The notes beneath the pieces are model-generated. The model worked only from the letters and a program-made list of their open reading frames with translations. It searched no databases and was not told the DNA's origin. From assembly GCA_041554435.1 (NCBI GenBank), contig JBFFLX010000002.1, positions 1-64,000 of the forward strand: 64,000 nucleotides of DNA, read 5' to 3'. Source of the stretch: BM524 sp041554435 (GTDB lineage: Bacteria; Bacteroidota; Bacteroidia; Bacteroidales; F082). The translations under genes and the position numbers were made by a program. How positions within the stretch are numbered: the first letter of the stretch is position 1; every line of letters begins with the position of its first letter. Shown here piece after piece: positions 18,826 to 27,683 of the stretch.

Positions 18826-20325
18826 CTACATAGCATTAAAAACTTCATCCAGCCAATTCATTCTGGTAATAAACCAATTTTTAAGATAATTTACTTCTTC
18901 TTCATGTGTTTCGTAAACCACAGGATTGGGCCAGATATAATTGCCAAACACATCCCATTTAAGATCATTTTCTTCCTGGGCAAACTTGAGATATTCTGCT
19001 TTTTCATCAATTAATTGAACAAAATATTCCTCATTACTCTTAAAAAAATTAAACCGGGTTTTAACCTGATCAACAAAGGCCGGATCTTGGAATAGTCGGC
19101 TAAACCATTGATGGTCTTTCACCCAAAATCCCTCAGGATACTGACTATCAGCATAGTCAACATTTCCAAAACCAAGATCAAAATCCCAAAGGGGACCCAT
19201 TTTAATTTTTTGGCCTGGTATATGAAAGAAATACATGCTGGAATAGTCTCTGGAATCTACATTTTTAGCAATTTCATTTATCAGATACCAATCCACAAAT
19301 GTTTCCACATCTATATATTTTCGGTATCCATTTTGGGGATCTTTAAAATTACTTGAGTAAAGAACATTTTCAAACTCAATAATGTGGTTTTTTATATAAT
19401 TATATTCAGAACTCCCAGAACTTATTTCCGGTTCTTTAATCTGAATTGTAAACCTTGTAGAATTAAAATAAACATCATCCTCTTCTAAATGGTCAGGAGT
19501 ATCTATTTCACACAAGAAACCATTTTCACCCAGATTTACCCTGTTTTCACTGGCTTCAACTTTTTGAGTGATATTGTAAGTTCCATTATATTCGTCATTG
19601 ATAAATACCTCACTATAACGACATTGCGGAGTCCATTCCAGATTACTTATATATCCCATCTCAAAAGCCAGAGTATTTCTCATCAGTGTTTTATCGGAAT
19701 GCTCAGCCAGAAAAATCCACTTCCTGTCTTCAGGCATTCCAAGCATTTCAGATGATTCGTCGAACTTCAGTTGATAGGGCTTTTTTGGGTGAACATACCA
19801 TGTTGAATGACCTCTTCCTTTTATTTTCATATCCCCTGAACCATCATTAAACAATTTGCCGCCATCAATTGTTACGAAACCTTTAACATAATCTTCTTTT
19901 GAAGATATTTCTTCGCCATTTTCTGTTGTAATTGATATTATTGGTAATCCTGTAAACCACATTACATCAACCGTATATTCTTTTGTTGACCCATCATCAC
20001 CTATAACTGTATATATAATAGGTTCAGAAAAATCGTTTATTGTAACATTGCTGGTTTGCAGTACATTTCCAACTCTAATCTCTGAACCAACAAAATCATA
20101 ACTAGCCACTAGATTTTTATTATTTGTTTTAAAAGGAATTCTCCCTTTAAAACTAAGCCCTTCAGCAGGCAAATAAACATCATTATTCAAACTCGAATTA
20201 TAAATCTTTTTGAACATAAAATTTGACATTGACAATTCAGGCTTAATTATATCATCGTCACTTTTTTTACAAGCCGAGATAATTGTTAATGCTAACAGGA
20301 GAGAAATAGCGATTATTTTACGCAT
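18826..20325 (-). CDS. CotH-like (spore coat kinase fold) lipoprotein
   Basis: 499 residues. The lipobox ISAC (Cys19) is followed by KKSDDD. Residues about 30-122 form a beta domain. From about 127 a CotH domain follows: KIKGRGHSTW (167-176), the W-x-x-L-x-E-H-x-D-K block at 203-212 and R216, and WDFDLGFG (380-387) with the metal-binding D-F-D. CotH proteins are atypical kinases that phosphorylate secreted proteins. Members in non-spore-formers such as Bacteroidota have unknown targets, so a kinase activity on surface material is inferred from family only. It is a single minus-strand gene with a perfect -7 box 45 bases upstream. Confidence 0.9.
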   Translation of the reverse strand: MRKIIAISLLLALTIISACKKSDDDIIKPELSMSNFMFKKIYNSSLNNDVYLPAEGLSFKGRIPFKTNNKNLVASYDFVGSEIRVGNVLQTSNVTINDFSEPIIYTVIGDDGSTKEYTVDVMWFTGLPIISITTENGEEISSKEDYVKGFVTIDGGKLFNDGSGDMKIKGRGHSTWYVHPKKPYQLKFDESSEMLGMPEDRKWIFLAEHSDKTLMRNTLAFEMGYISNLEWTPQCRYSEVFINDEYNGTYNITQKVEASENRVNLGENGFLCEIDTPDHLEEDDVYFNSTRFTIQIKEPEISSGSSEYNYIKNHIIEFENVLYSSNFKDPQNGYRKYIDVETFVDWYLINEIAKNVDSRDYSSMYFFHIPGQKIKMGPLWDFDLGFGNVDYADSQYPEGFWVKDHQWFSRLFQDPAFVDQVKTRFNFFKSNEEYFVQLIDEKAEYLKFAQEENDLKWDVFGNYIWPNPVVYETHEEEVNYLKNWFITRMNWLDEVFNAM

Positions 20326-20369
20326 ATTATTTTTATATAGTGTGTGAAAACTACTCTAATATTCTTTGG

Positions 20370-20377
20370 CAAATATA
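20370..20377 (-). promoter_or_regulatory. -7 box TATATTTG upstream of the CotH-like gene
   Basis: Minus-strand TATATTTG matches TAnnTTTG exactly, 45 bases before the start codon. It is identical, including the following GCC, to the box before atpD. No clear -33 TTG was found. Confidence 0.5.
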
Positions 20378-20415
20378 TCTTTTCTGTCGATTTGCTGGGG
20401 TTTATTTTGCTTAGG

Positions 20416-20606
20416 GTTTGAGTGTGAGTACTTAGCATTCTCAATACTCAATACTCACACTCAATACTGTTTTTTTAGTGTGAGTTTGAGTGGGAGTACT
20501 TAGCATTCTCAATACTCAATACTCAAACTCAATACTGTTTTTTTAGTTTGAGTTTGAGTGTGAGTACTTAGCCATCTCAATACTCAATACTCACACTCAA
20601 AACTGT
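20416..20606. repeat. 68-bp palindromic repeat units 1-3
   Basis: Unit 1 (20416-20476, left end incomplete), unit 2 (20477-20544) and unit 3 (20545-20606, right end incomplete). Each unit has TTGAGTGTGAGTA, a short variable centre (CTTAGCATTCTC or close), CAATACTCAA, then TACTCACACTCAA and a T-rich end. The two arms give a 13-bp hairpin. Unit 2 has changes in both arms. Unit 3 ends 4 bp before the stop codon of the four-helix-bundle gene. Further copies at 20993-21127 share the orientation. Confidence 0.95.
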
Positions 20607-20610
20607 ATTA

Positions 20611-20958
20611 TTAATTCTCCAGTTTTTTGATCATTGCAAACAACATCTTTGATAATTCTTCCAATTTTTCATAAAACTTTTTAAACTCACTTAATTCTAT
20701 GTGGTTTATTAATTTTAGATAATCAAATATCGCAACACACTCATAAGCAGAACCTCTTGAAATGATGTAAAAATGCCTCTTGTCTCTATTAGTAAAACGA
20801 CCTGAACCCTCTGCAATATTCAAAATAATGCTCAAAGAGGCTCTATGAAGTTGGTCTTTTGTAACTTTATCTAAATCACAAGTATTCAGAAATTCACTAA
20901 TTAAAGCATTGTATATCTTGCTTTTATCATACACTTTTAGTTTTTCAAAATCAAACAT
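20611..20958 (-). CDS. four-helix-bundle protein (23S rRNA intervening-sequence S23 family)
   Basis: 115 residues, almost all helical, with the family signature ASLSIILNIAEGSGR (residues about 65-79), then RHFYIISRGSAYE. The family is named from ORFs in intervening sequences of 23S rRNA genes. Free-standing copies are common in Bacteroidota, and the fold is shared with the Avd accessory proteins of diversity-generating retroelements. The biochemical role of free-standing members is not known. Here the gene splits an array of 68-bp palindromic repeats (three on one side, two on the other) next to tRNA-Arg. No reverse transcriptase is present in the window. Confidence 0.92.
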   Translation of the reverse strand: MFDFEKLKVYDKSKIYNALISEFLNTCDLDKVTKDQLHRASLSIILNIAEGSGRFTNRDKRHFYIISRGSAYECVAIFDYLKLINHIELSEFKKFYEKLEELSKMLFAMIKKLEN

Positions 20959-20992
20959 GTTAATAGTATTTAGGGTGTTAAGTTATCATAAG

Positions 20993-21127
20993 AGTGTGAG
21001 TTTGAGTGTGAGTACTTAGCATTCTCAATACTCAATACTCACAATCAATACTGTTTTTTTAGTGTGAGTTTGAGTGTGAGTACTTAGTCATCTCAATACT
21101 CAATACTCACACTCAATACTGTTTTTG
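20993..21127. repeat. 68-bp palindromic repeat units 4-5, abutting tRNA-Arg
   Basis: Unit 4 (20993-21060) and unit 5 (21061-21127) have the same orientation and sequence as units 1-3. Unit 4 has one mismatch in its right arm. Unit 5 ends at 21127, the base directly next to the 3' discriminator base of the minus-strand tRNA gene. Confidence 0.95.
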
Positions 21128-21199
21128 TAGCCCCAACAGGACTCGAACCTGTATCTAAAGTTTAGGAAACTTCCATTCTATCCCTTGAACTATGGGGCC
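21128..21199 (-). tRNA. tRNA-Arg (anticodon CCU)
   Basis: 72 nt on the minus strand. Acceptor GGCCCCA/TGGGGCT (final G-U pair), D stem GTTC/GAAT, anticodon stem GAAGT/ACTTT with loop TTCCTAA (anticodon CCT, reading AGG), four-base variable loop, T stem ACAGG/CCTGT with loop TTCGAGT, discriminator A. The CCA end is not encoded. The 68-bp repeat array begins directly after the 3' end. Confidence 0.95.
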
Positions 21200-21366
21200 T
21201 ATTTATTTTTGAAATTTGTCTGCCAACAGACAGATTTAAGTCAAAAATTTCAGGTCGCAAAAATAATACATTTTTTGTTAATTTATTGGAAATTAAATTA
21301 CTTTTGCGCGCTTTTTAAAAGAGTGTAAATACTTATATATTATTACATATTAAATATCTGACTATC

Positions 21367-22260
21367 ATGGCTTTCATTCAAAAAGATAAATTGTTCAGCT
21401 GGAAATGGATTAAGAGTTACAGTTTAATTATTATAGGTGCTTTTATTATGGCATCAGGTTTTGTTCTTTTTATAACACCATATAAAATAGTTCCGGGTGG
21501 GGTTTATGGTATTTCCATTGTACTGCACTATATATTTGGTACCCCTGTAGGACTTATGGCTTTATGTTTCGATATTCCTCTAACAATTTTGGGCATTAAA
21601 ATTTTAGGACCCCGTTTTGGTGTAAAAACTGTTGTAGGTTTTTCAGCAACAGCAATATTTATGGATACCATAACATATTTTTATGGTTCAGAACCTCTTG
21701 TTGTTGGGGATGCACTACTTTCTTCGATTTTTGGAGGACTGCTGGTTGGTATAGGTTTGGGATTAATATTTAAGTCGAGAGCTACTTCGGGAGGAACTGA
21801 TATAGTTGCAATGATGATTAGTAAATACACCAAACTTCCTGTGGGCCAACTTCTGATAATTATTGATTCGGCAATTGTAATTATTGGTTTATTGGTTTTT
21901 AAAGATTGGAAAATCCCCTTATATTCTCTAATTGTAATTTTTATTACCGGAAAAGTTGTTGATATTATCCTCGAAGGTATGAATTACGATAAAGTACTGT
22001 TTATTGTTTCGGAGCATCATAAAGAAATTCGTGATAAAATTGTTGGTGACTTAAATAGAGGAGGTACCTTCCTGAAAGGCGAAGGTATGTTCACCGGAAC
22101 AGAAAAATCAATAGCTTTCGTTGTAGTAAACCGTCGTGAAATGACAATGCTTCAGGACTACATTCGTCATATCGATCCTAAAGCTTTCGTTACTGTTTTA
22201 AATAGCAATGAAATTCTAGGAAACGGATTCAGATCCTTAAATGATAAATTGGATTCATAA
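21367..22260 (+). CDS. YitT family membrane protein (DUF161 + DUF2179)
   Basis: 297 residues. Residues about 16-200 form five to six membrane segments with GGVYGISI and SRATSGGTDI, both characteristic of the YitT/DUF161 family. The C-terminal about 85 residues (from NYDKVLFIVSEHHKEI to the end) are the soluble DUF2179 domain. The family is widespread and its transport or signalling role is not settled. It is a single gene downstream of tRNA-Arg on the opposite strand, with a hairpin 12 bases after the stop. Confidence 0.92.
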   Translation: MAFIQKDKLFSWKWIKSYSLIIIGAFIMASGFVLFITPYKIVPGGVYGISIVLHYIFGTPVGLMALCFDIPLTILGIKILGPRFGVKTVVGFSATAIFMDTITYFYGSEPLVVGDALLSSIFGGLLVGIGLGLIFKSRATSGGTDIVAMMISKYTKLPVGQLLIIIDSAIVIIGLLVFKDWKIPLYSLIVIFITGKVVDIILEGMNYDKVLFIVSEHHKEIRDKIVGDLNRGGTFLKGEGMFTGTEKSIAFVVVNRREMTMLQDYIRHIDPKAFVTVLNSNEILGNGFRSLNDKLDS

Positions 22261-22272
22261 GCCCGGTTTTTG

Positions 22273-22303
22273 CAATAGAACAATTTTTAGGTTCTATTGT
22301 ATA
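22273..22303. terminator. hairpin between convergent genes, probable terminator
   Basis: CAATAGAAC (22273-22281) pairs with GTTCTATTG (22291-22299). The T-run behind it is poor, so termination strength is uncertain. It lies between the convergent YitT and FG-GAP genes. Confidence 0.45.
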
Positions 22304-22333
22304 TTTAGGGTTAAATTATTAAAGGAATAATTA

Positions 22334-23836
22334 CTACCAGTTTATAAAGTGAACAAAGTAATTTTCCGATTTATAGGATTCTATTACCTGTTCTCTTGCA
22401 GCTACAGCCTCCTCTCTTGTTTCGAATGCGTTAGAAGTACGATAACCTCTGTCAGCATCTCCCCAGTTGGGTACGGATTTAATTAATAAATCGTTGAATT
22501 TATAATTGAGTTCGTAGGATTTGTATTGTTTATGGATGTTGCTGATATACATATGATATGCAATATTAGAACCATCACCATCCGGATCGCAATAGCATGA
22601 AGAGAACACATAATAATAATATGGCCCGCATTTTTCTGGTTCAAAGGTGTCGACAAACAATGGACTCTCTGATGGTTTTAGAGGTGGATCGATGGAATTG
22701 GTATAAACAGTTCCAATAAATTCGTAGCAAATAGTAATCCCTGCTAAAAGAATATCCAAATCACCATCCCTGTCATAATCACCCCATTTTGCCAAACCAT
22801 TAGCAACTCCCGGCAAACCGGCTACCATATCTTCAAAACTAAAACCAAGATTATTTCTATAAACAAGAGTATATGATCTTTCCAGAGATTCTCCCGACAT
22901 TAAAATATCCAAATCGCCATCCGCATCAAAGTCGCCAAGATCGACAGTTGCACGTTTTAATGGACGCAGGTTTAGTGGAATTCCTCTGAAAATTAAATTT
23001 GATTTATTTTCATAGGCATAAGCTACAGGATAGCCATTTTTATCAGCTCCGCTTATAAAAAAGTCAAGGTTGCCATCATTATTCAAATCACCCCATTTGG
23101 CTTCACTTTCCCATAATTGAACCATTAATTGGGCAAGTTTTACATATCTTCCATTCTCATATTTGAAAATAGCAGTATATGGTTCTCCCCCCGCATTTCC
23201 TGTTATTAGAATATCTAAATCACCATCCTTATCAAAATCTCCCCAATCAACAGAGCCTTCATAAACACCGGGAATACCAAAATCCATCTCGCTAAAAATA
23301 CCCCTATCGTTTCTGTATATTCTTGTGCTAAGTTTATTATTAAATTCTTTGCCCGTTATTATCAGATCCAGATCTTCATCATTGTCGAAGTCTCCCCAAT
23401 CGATGGAGCCATCACTTACCGGAGTAAAATAATCTTTGATGGCAGTAAAGTGAAAAGGTCCATCATTACGATAAAGTTTAATTATCAGTTGATTAGCCTC
23501 TGAGATACCTGTCATTATTATATCTCCATCTCCATCATTATCAAAATCGCCTACAGCAGAGGCACCTCTGTGAAGGGGTGGAAAATTATTACTTACTTTA
23601 ATGAATTCATTATTTAAATTATTTTTAGCCAGTTGTGATACAATTCTTTGATTATCATTTACATAATTATTCCCCATCAATAATACATCCAAAGCATCAT
23701 TGTGTCCAGCATCTATCCATCCTCCAACAGGCTCCATAACACCATTAAGGTTTGTTTTTGCCTCGTTAAAAATTTGAGAATAGCCAATGGTAAAAGTGCT
23801 AAGGAAGATAAGAATCGACAAATAAATTTTTTTCAT
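22334..23836 (-). CDS. secreted FG-GAP/VCBS repeat protein
   Basis: 500 residues from the ATG at 23836, which starts a proper signal peptide (MKKIYLSILIFL to about GYSQ). An upstream in-frame ATG at 23902 would add 22 hydrophobic residues and break the signal. At least six repeats contain calcium-loop motifs of the form DFDNDGDxD followed by a hydrophobic strand and TG, consistent with a beta-propeller that binds glycan or protein outside the cell. The C-terminal about 110 residues are Tyr- and Cys-rich and contain no sorting domain that I recognise, so the route to the surface is unclear. The gene is alone. Confidence 0.88.
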   Translation of the reverse strand: MKKIYLSILIFLSTFTIGYSQIFNEAKTNLNGVMEPVGGWIDAGHNDALDVLLMGNNYVNDNQRIVSQLAKNNLNNEFIKVSNNFPPLHRGASAVGDFDNDGDGDIIMTGISEANQLIIKLYRNDGPFHFTAIKDYFTPVSDGSIDWGDFDNDEDLDLIITGKEFNNKLSTRIYRNDRGIFSEMDFGIPGVYEGSVDWGDFDKDGDLDILITGNAGGEPYTAIFKYENGRYVKLAQLMVQLWESEAKWGDLNNDGNLDFFISGADKNGYPVAYAYENKSNLIFRGIPLNLRPLKRATVDLGDFDADGDLDILMSGESLERSYTLVYRNNLGFSFEDMVAGLPGVANGLAKWGDYDRDGDLDILLAGITICYEFIGTVYTNSIDPPLKPSESPLFVDTFEPEKCGPYYYYVFSSCYCDPDGDGSNIAYHMYISNIHKQYKSYELNYKFNDLLIKSVPNWGDADRGYRTSNAFETREEAVAAREQVIESYKSENYFVHFINW

Positions 23837-24425
23837 CTGTATATAATTTTCGATTATAATGATAGAGAACAATAAAATTATTCTTATTAAATCAAAGTGC
23901 ATTCAAAACAAACAAACTATATGATTAGCCAAATAGGGCCACAATATTCATAGTTCATTCCAAACAATAAAAATAATACGTTTTTATTCTTGAACTAAAC
24001 TTAAATAAAATACCAATTAACAATTTAAAGTTAATATATATCTCTGATATTATGATACTTATTAAAACAATTTTTAATAAAATATACAAATATTAAACTT
24101 TTGTTCAAAAAATAATTAGTCCATAAGTGAATTTACCCTGCACAAGTTTTAAAATTTGAGTAATAATTTTACTAAAATGCTTAAATCATTTGATATCATC
24201 AATACATTATGCATAACACAGCCTAAACTTTTTGATTTAAATTCGATAAATATATTCAACACTATTTTTCTTCACAAACCCAAGTTATATTGAAATTTAT
24301 TTTGTTTTACATTGCTGATTATGTGGCTTTTACAATTAATATGTAAAAAGCTTGCATTTCTATTTTTCTATTAAGTTTAATTATTATATTTGCCGACACT
24401 AAATTTCCGATAAATCATAATATTT
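23837..24425. other. 589-bp AT-rich region before the ATP synthase genes
   Basis: Divergent intergenic region between the FG-GAP gene and atpD. It is extremely AT-rich, and the only element I can support is the -7 box at 24385-24392. No conserved small frame or stable hairpin was seen. Confidence 0.6.
24385..24392 (+). promoter_or_regulatory. -7 box TATATTTG of the atpDC promoter
   Basis: Exact TAnnTTTG match with the first base 41 bases before the atpD ATG, giving a leader of roughly 26 nt. The nearest TTG (24352-24354) is 30 bases upstream, so a normal -33 element is not evident. Confidence 0.6.
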
Positions 24426-25934
24426 ATGAATAAAAAAAGTATTGGACATATTGCACAGGTTATTGGCCCTGTAGTTGATGTAGTATTCGAGAATGAAGCT
24501 GACATCCCAAACTTACATGATGCGCTTGAGATTACAAGAGAAAGTGGAGAAACTTTAATTTTGGAAACAGCGCAGGCGATTGGTGAAAATACCGTTCGTA
24601 CAATTGCAATGGATTCTACCGATGGTCTCAGCAGAGGCACAGAAGTAGTAAACCTTGGTCAGCCTATTTCTATGCCAACAGGTGAAGAAATAAAAGGAAG
24701 ACTTTTTAATGTAATTGGTAAGCCAATTGACGGCCTTGGTGAAATAGAGTCAAAAACATCGTATTCCATCCACCGTGAACCACCATTATTTGAAAATTTA
24801 AGTACTTCATCAGAAGTTCTTTATACAGGTATTAAGGTTATCGACCTTATTGAACCTTATTCAAAAGGCGGTAAAATTGGATTGTTTGGAGGAGCAGGAG
24901 TTGGTAAAACCGTTATTATTATGGAGCTTATCAACAATATTGCTAAATCCTATGCAGGACTTTCGGTATTTGGAGGTGTTGGAGAGCGTACTCGTGAAGG
25001 TAACGACCTTCTTCGTGAAATGATTGAATCGGGAGTTATAAAGTATGGTAAAGAGTTTGAAGAAGATATGGCTAAAGGAGGTTGGGATTTGTCAAAGGTT
25101 GACAGAAAAGAACTTATCGAATCTCAGGCTACACTTGTTTTCGGACAGATGAACGAACCACCTGGAGCACGTGCACGTGTTGCCTTATCAGGTCTTACAC
25201 TCGCCGAATATTTCCGTGATGGTGATGAGAAATCAGGTGGTCGCGATATTTTATTTTTTATTGATAATATTTTCCGTTTTACACAGGCAGGATCAGAGGT
25301 GTCAGCGCTTTTAGGGCGTATGCCATCAGCTGTGGGTTACCAACCTACACTTGCAACAGAAATGGGAATTATGCAGGAGAGGATTACTTCCACAAAACGT
25401 GGTTCTATTACCTCAGTACAAGCCGTTTATGTACCTGCTGATGACTTGACCGACCCCGCGCCGGCTACAACTTTTACTCACCTTGATGCTACAACAGTTT
25501 TAAGCCGTAAAATTGCCGAGTTAGGTATTTATCCTGCTGTGGATCCTTTGGACTCCATCTCCAGAATATTAACACCGGATGTGGTTGGTGATGAGCATTA
25601 TAATACTGCTGAAAGAGTGAAAAATATCCTTCAACGTTATAAAGAATTACAGGATATTATTGCAATTCTTGGTATGGATGAACTTTCTGAAGAAGATAAA
25701 ATTGTTGTTCACCGTGCAAGACGAGTAGCACGTTTCCTTTCACAGCCTTTCCATGTTGCAGAACAGTTTACAGGTTTAAAAGGAACTATTGTTTCCATTG
25801 AAGATACTATTAAAGGATTCAATATGATTTTAGACGGAGAAGTTGATGAATATCCGGAAGCCGCTTTTAACCTTGTTGGAACAATTGACGAGGCCATCGA
25901 AAAAGGTAAACGACTAATTGCTGAAAGTAAGTAA
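24426..25934 (+). CDS. atpD: F1 ATP synthase subunit beta
   Basis: 502 residues, the usual length for this family in Bacteroidota. It is the catalytic subunit of the F1 sector, making ATP from ADP and phosphate in the cytosol. The P-loop GGAGVGKT lies at 155-162, followed by GERTREGNDL with the catalytic glutamate region, and PSAVGYQPTL and the C-terminal DELSEEDK segment are intact. It is the first gene of the atpDC block and is followed by atpC after 28 bases. The other F1Fo genes are placed 2 kb away, behind two minus-strand genes, so the enzyme is assembled from at least two transcripts. Confidence 0.98.
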   Translation: MNKKSIGHIAQVIGPVVDVVFENEADIPNLHDALEITRESGETLILETAQAIGENTVRTIAMDSTDGLSRGTEVVNLGQPISMPTGEEIKGRLFNVIGKPIDGLGEIESKTSYSIHREPPLFENLSTSSEVLYTGIKVIDLIEPYSKGGKIGLFGGAGVGKTVIIMELINNIAKSYAGLSVFGGVGERTREGNDLLREMIESGVIKYGKEFEEDMAKGGWDLSKVDRKELIESQATLVFGQMNEPPGARARVALSGLTLAEYFRDGDEKSGGRDILFFIDNIFRFTQAGSEVSALLGRMPSAVGYQPTLATEMGIMQERITSTKRGSITSVQAVYVPADDLTDPAPATTFTHLDATTVLSRKIAELGIYPAVDPLDSISRILTPDVVGDEHYNTAERVKNILQRYKELQDIIAILGMDELSEEDKIVVHRARRVARFLSQPFHVAEQFTGLKGTIVSIEDTIKGFNMILDGEVDEYPEAAFNLVGTIDEAIEKGKRLIAESK

Positions 25935-25962
25935 TTCTCCTACTAAACAAATAATATTTATA

Positions 25963-26196
25963 ATGATACTTGAGATAATTACTCCCGATAAAACGATTTA
26001 CAATGGTGATGCCGATTTGGTTCAATTACCAGGTATTGATGGGTCTTTTGAAATTCTAAATAATCACGCCCCATTAATATCAGCCTTGCAAAAAGGAAAA
26101 GTAAAAGTACAAAAAGCCTCAGGAGTTGAGTTTTTTGAAATAAATGGAGGAATAATTGAAGTATTAAAAAATAAGATACTTATACTGGCAGAATAA
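25963..26196 (+). CDS. atpC: F1 ATP synthase subunit epsilon (short form)
   Basis: 77 residues from ATG 25963. An in-frame upstream start at 25918 would overlap atpD and add residues unlike the family. The sequence begins MILEIITPDKTIYNG and shows the N-terminal beta-sandwich with FEILNNHAP. The C-terminal two-helix domain that in E. coli inhibits ATP hydrolysis is absent, as in many Bacteroidota. It links the gamma shaft to the c-ring. A terminator follows 21 bases after the stop, closing the atpDC transcript. Confidence 0.95.
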   Translation: MILEIITPDKTIYNGDADLVQLPGIDGSFEILNNHAPLISALQKGKVKVQKASGVEFFEINGGIIEVLKNKILILAE

Positions 26197-26216
26197 ATGC
26201 CAGATTTGAAGATATT

Positions 26217-26250
26217 AAATCCCGCTAATTTATTTGGCGGGATTTTTTTT
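26217..26250 (+). terminator. atpDC terminator overlapping the 3' end of the convergent gene
   Basis: AATCCCGC (26218-26225) pairs with GCGGGATT (26237-26244), and T residues run to 26250. The right arm and loop lie inside the last codons and stop of the minus-strand TPR gene that ends at 26230. Confidence 0.92.
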
Positions 26251-27060
26251 GCAATAAATTCCAATAGCTTTTTGAGCCTCAGAATTACCCATTGATGCTG
26301 CCTTATTCCAGTTCTCACAAGCAGATTCCATATCTTTTTTAAAGAAGTAGGCCAAACCCATATTCATATAAACTCTTGAATCTTCAGGGCTATAAATTGC
26401 TGCCATCTTTAAGTCGGCCAGTGATTCGTCATAACGCTTTTGCTGACCATATAATGTTCCTCTGTCGTAGTAGGCCAGTCCATATCCCGGAGCCATATTT
26501 ACTGCCTTATTAAAATAATCTTCCGACAAGTCAAACATCCCTTTTTCAAAATATATTAAGCCAATTGCAACTACCGAATTTGAATCTTTAGGGTTTAAAT
26601 CTTCAGCAGTCTGATAATATTTCAAGGCTAACTCTTTCTGGCCTGTTTCGTAATAAATTTTACCCAAATTATAATTTGCTAAGGCATTTTCAGCATCATA
26701 CATTAATGTTTCTTTAAATGCTTGAATAGCTTCATTATTCTTCTTCGAATTATATGCATCAACACCTCTTTTAAAGGCTCTTCTGGCATTTGTTATCTCT
26801 TCGTCGCGCTTTTTTTGCTCAGGTGTTTTTTCAGTTTTCGACTTTATTTTTAAAGCACTGTTTTTATTTACTACCGTATCAATTTTAACTGTTTCCATCG
26901 GCTTGGAACCTATCCAGGATTCTTCATCCTCCATGGCCTTAACAGTACCATTGTTTTCATTTGTTTCAGCAATAGTTTGTTGTTTTTTATTATCCTGCTT
27001 AGGATTTTCACATGCTGCAAATAAAGCAACTATCAAAGAAAGAAATAGCAATCGTTTCAT
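26230..27060 (-). CDS. tetratricopeptide-repeat lipoprotein
   Basis: 276 residues. The lipobox FAAC (Cys17) is followed by a low-complexity Asn/Lys/Gln-rich linker to about residue 90. Residues about 92-270 contain at least five TPR units (for example NALANYNLGKIYYETGQ, then YYDRGTLYGQQKRYDE) and an ending like a Sel1 repeat. TPR proteins are scaffolds, and the partner here is unknown. The gene interrupts the ATP synthase genes on the opposite strand. A perfect -7 box lies 22 bases before the start. The last codons form part of the atpC terminator hairpin. Confidence 0.9.
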   Translation of the reverse strand: MKRLLFLSLIVALFAACENPKQDNKKQQTIAETNENNGTVKAMEDEESWIGSKPMETVKIDTVVNKNSALKIKSKTEKTPEQKKRDEEITNARRAFKRGVDAYNSKKNNEAIQAFKETLMYDAENALANYNLGKIYYETGQKELALKYYQTAEDLNPKDSNSVVAIGLIYFEKGMFDLSEDYFNKAVNMAPGYGLAYYDRGTLYGQQKRYDESLADLKMAAIYSPEDSRVYMNMGLAYFFKKDMESACENWNKAASMGNSEAQKAIGIYCKKNPAK

Positions 27061-27081
27061 ATTATTAAATTATTTTGGGTG

Positions 27082-27089
27082 CAAAGATA
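27082..27089 (-). promoter_or_regulatory. -7 box TATCTTTG upstream of the TPR lipoprotein gene
   Basis: Exact TAnnTTTG match on the minus strand, 22 bases before the start codon. The nearest upstream TTG has too short a spacer (14 bases) for a standard -33 element. Confidence 0.5.
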
Positions 27090-27179
27090 TAATTTTGAGA
27101 TAACAAAATTTTAGTCTCAAACACTAAAAAATATTAATTAGGTTATTAATTGTAATCCGATAAACTTATGGGTAAAATC

Positions 27180-27683
27180 CTACTTTCCTACTCCAACACT
27201 AGCAGGTACCGATAGGTGTGCCTGAACGATTTTCCACCCATCCTCATTTTTTACAAGAACACCGGAAAACCTTAATCCTTCATATTTTTTTGCCTCTCCA
27301 TTATACATAAAATTATATTGCAAATTCTCAGCAAACCAGGCGGTTATGCCATCTTCAGATATTTTTATAAATTGATCGGAAGCAGCAATATATGTTTCAT
27401 CTATCTGTAAAAATTGTGACTTAACAGCTTTTCTAATATTTGTCCAGCCCATAAGTCTTTCATGAGAATCAGTTCCATACAATATTATATCGCTTGTTGG
27501 CGACCAAATGTGTTCTATTAACTCAATGTCCTGAGTCTCATTTGCAATAATATATTTTTCCAGCACTTGCTCAATGGCTAAAGTTTCTTCAGCCAAATCA
27601 ATTTTCTTTTTGTTGATTCCGGAACAGGAAATTAGAAATAAAAAAACTGAAATGTAAAAGGAGAATAAATATAACTTTTTCAT
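27180..27683 (-). CDS. SnoaL/NTF2-like lipoprotein
   Basis: 167 residues. The lipobox LISC (Cys20) follows a hydrophobic signal. The mature domain has the NTF2-like pattern: an N-terminal helix (AIEQVLEKYIIANETQDIELIEHIW), then strands with TAWFAENLQYNF and the terminal WKIVQAHLSVP strand. Similar proteins are annotated as SnoaL-like or ketosteroid-isomerase-like. No catalytic residues can be assigned, so this may be a binding protein. It is the upstream gene of the two that separate atpDC from atpB. A 119-bp gap from the TPR gene, with its own -7 box, suggests separate transcription. Confidence 0.82.
   Translation of the reverse strand: MKKLYLFSFYISVFLFLISCSGINKKKIDLAEETLAIEQVLEKYIIANETQDIELIEHIWSPTSDIILYGTDSHERLMGWTNIRKAVKSQFLQIDETYIAASDQFIKISEDGITAWFAENLQYNFMYNGEAKKYEGLRFSGVLVKNEDGWKIVQAHLSVPASVGVGK

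Noticed and set aside
20607..20992. diversity-generating retroelement
   Set aside because: The four-helix-bundle protein resembles Avd in fold, but no reverse transcriptase or template/variable repeat pair is seen.
20416..21127. CRISPR-like array
   Set aside because: The period is constant, but the whole 68-bp unit is repeated with no unique spacers, and there are no cas genes.
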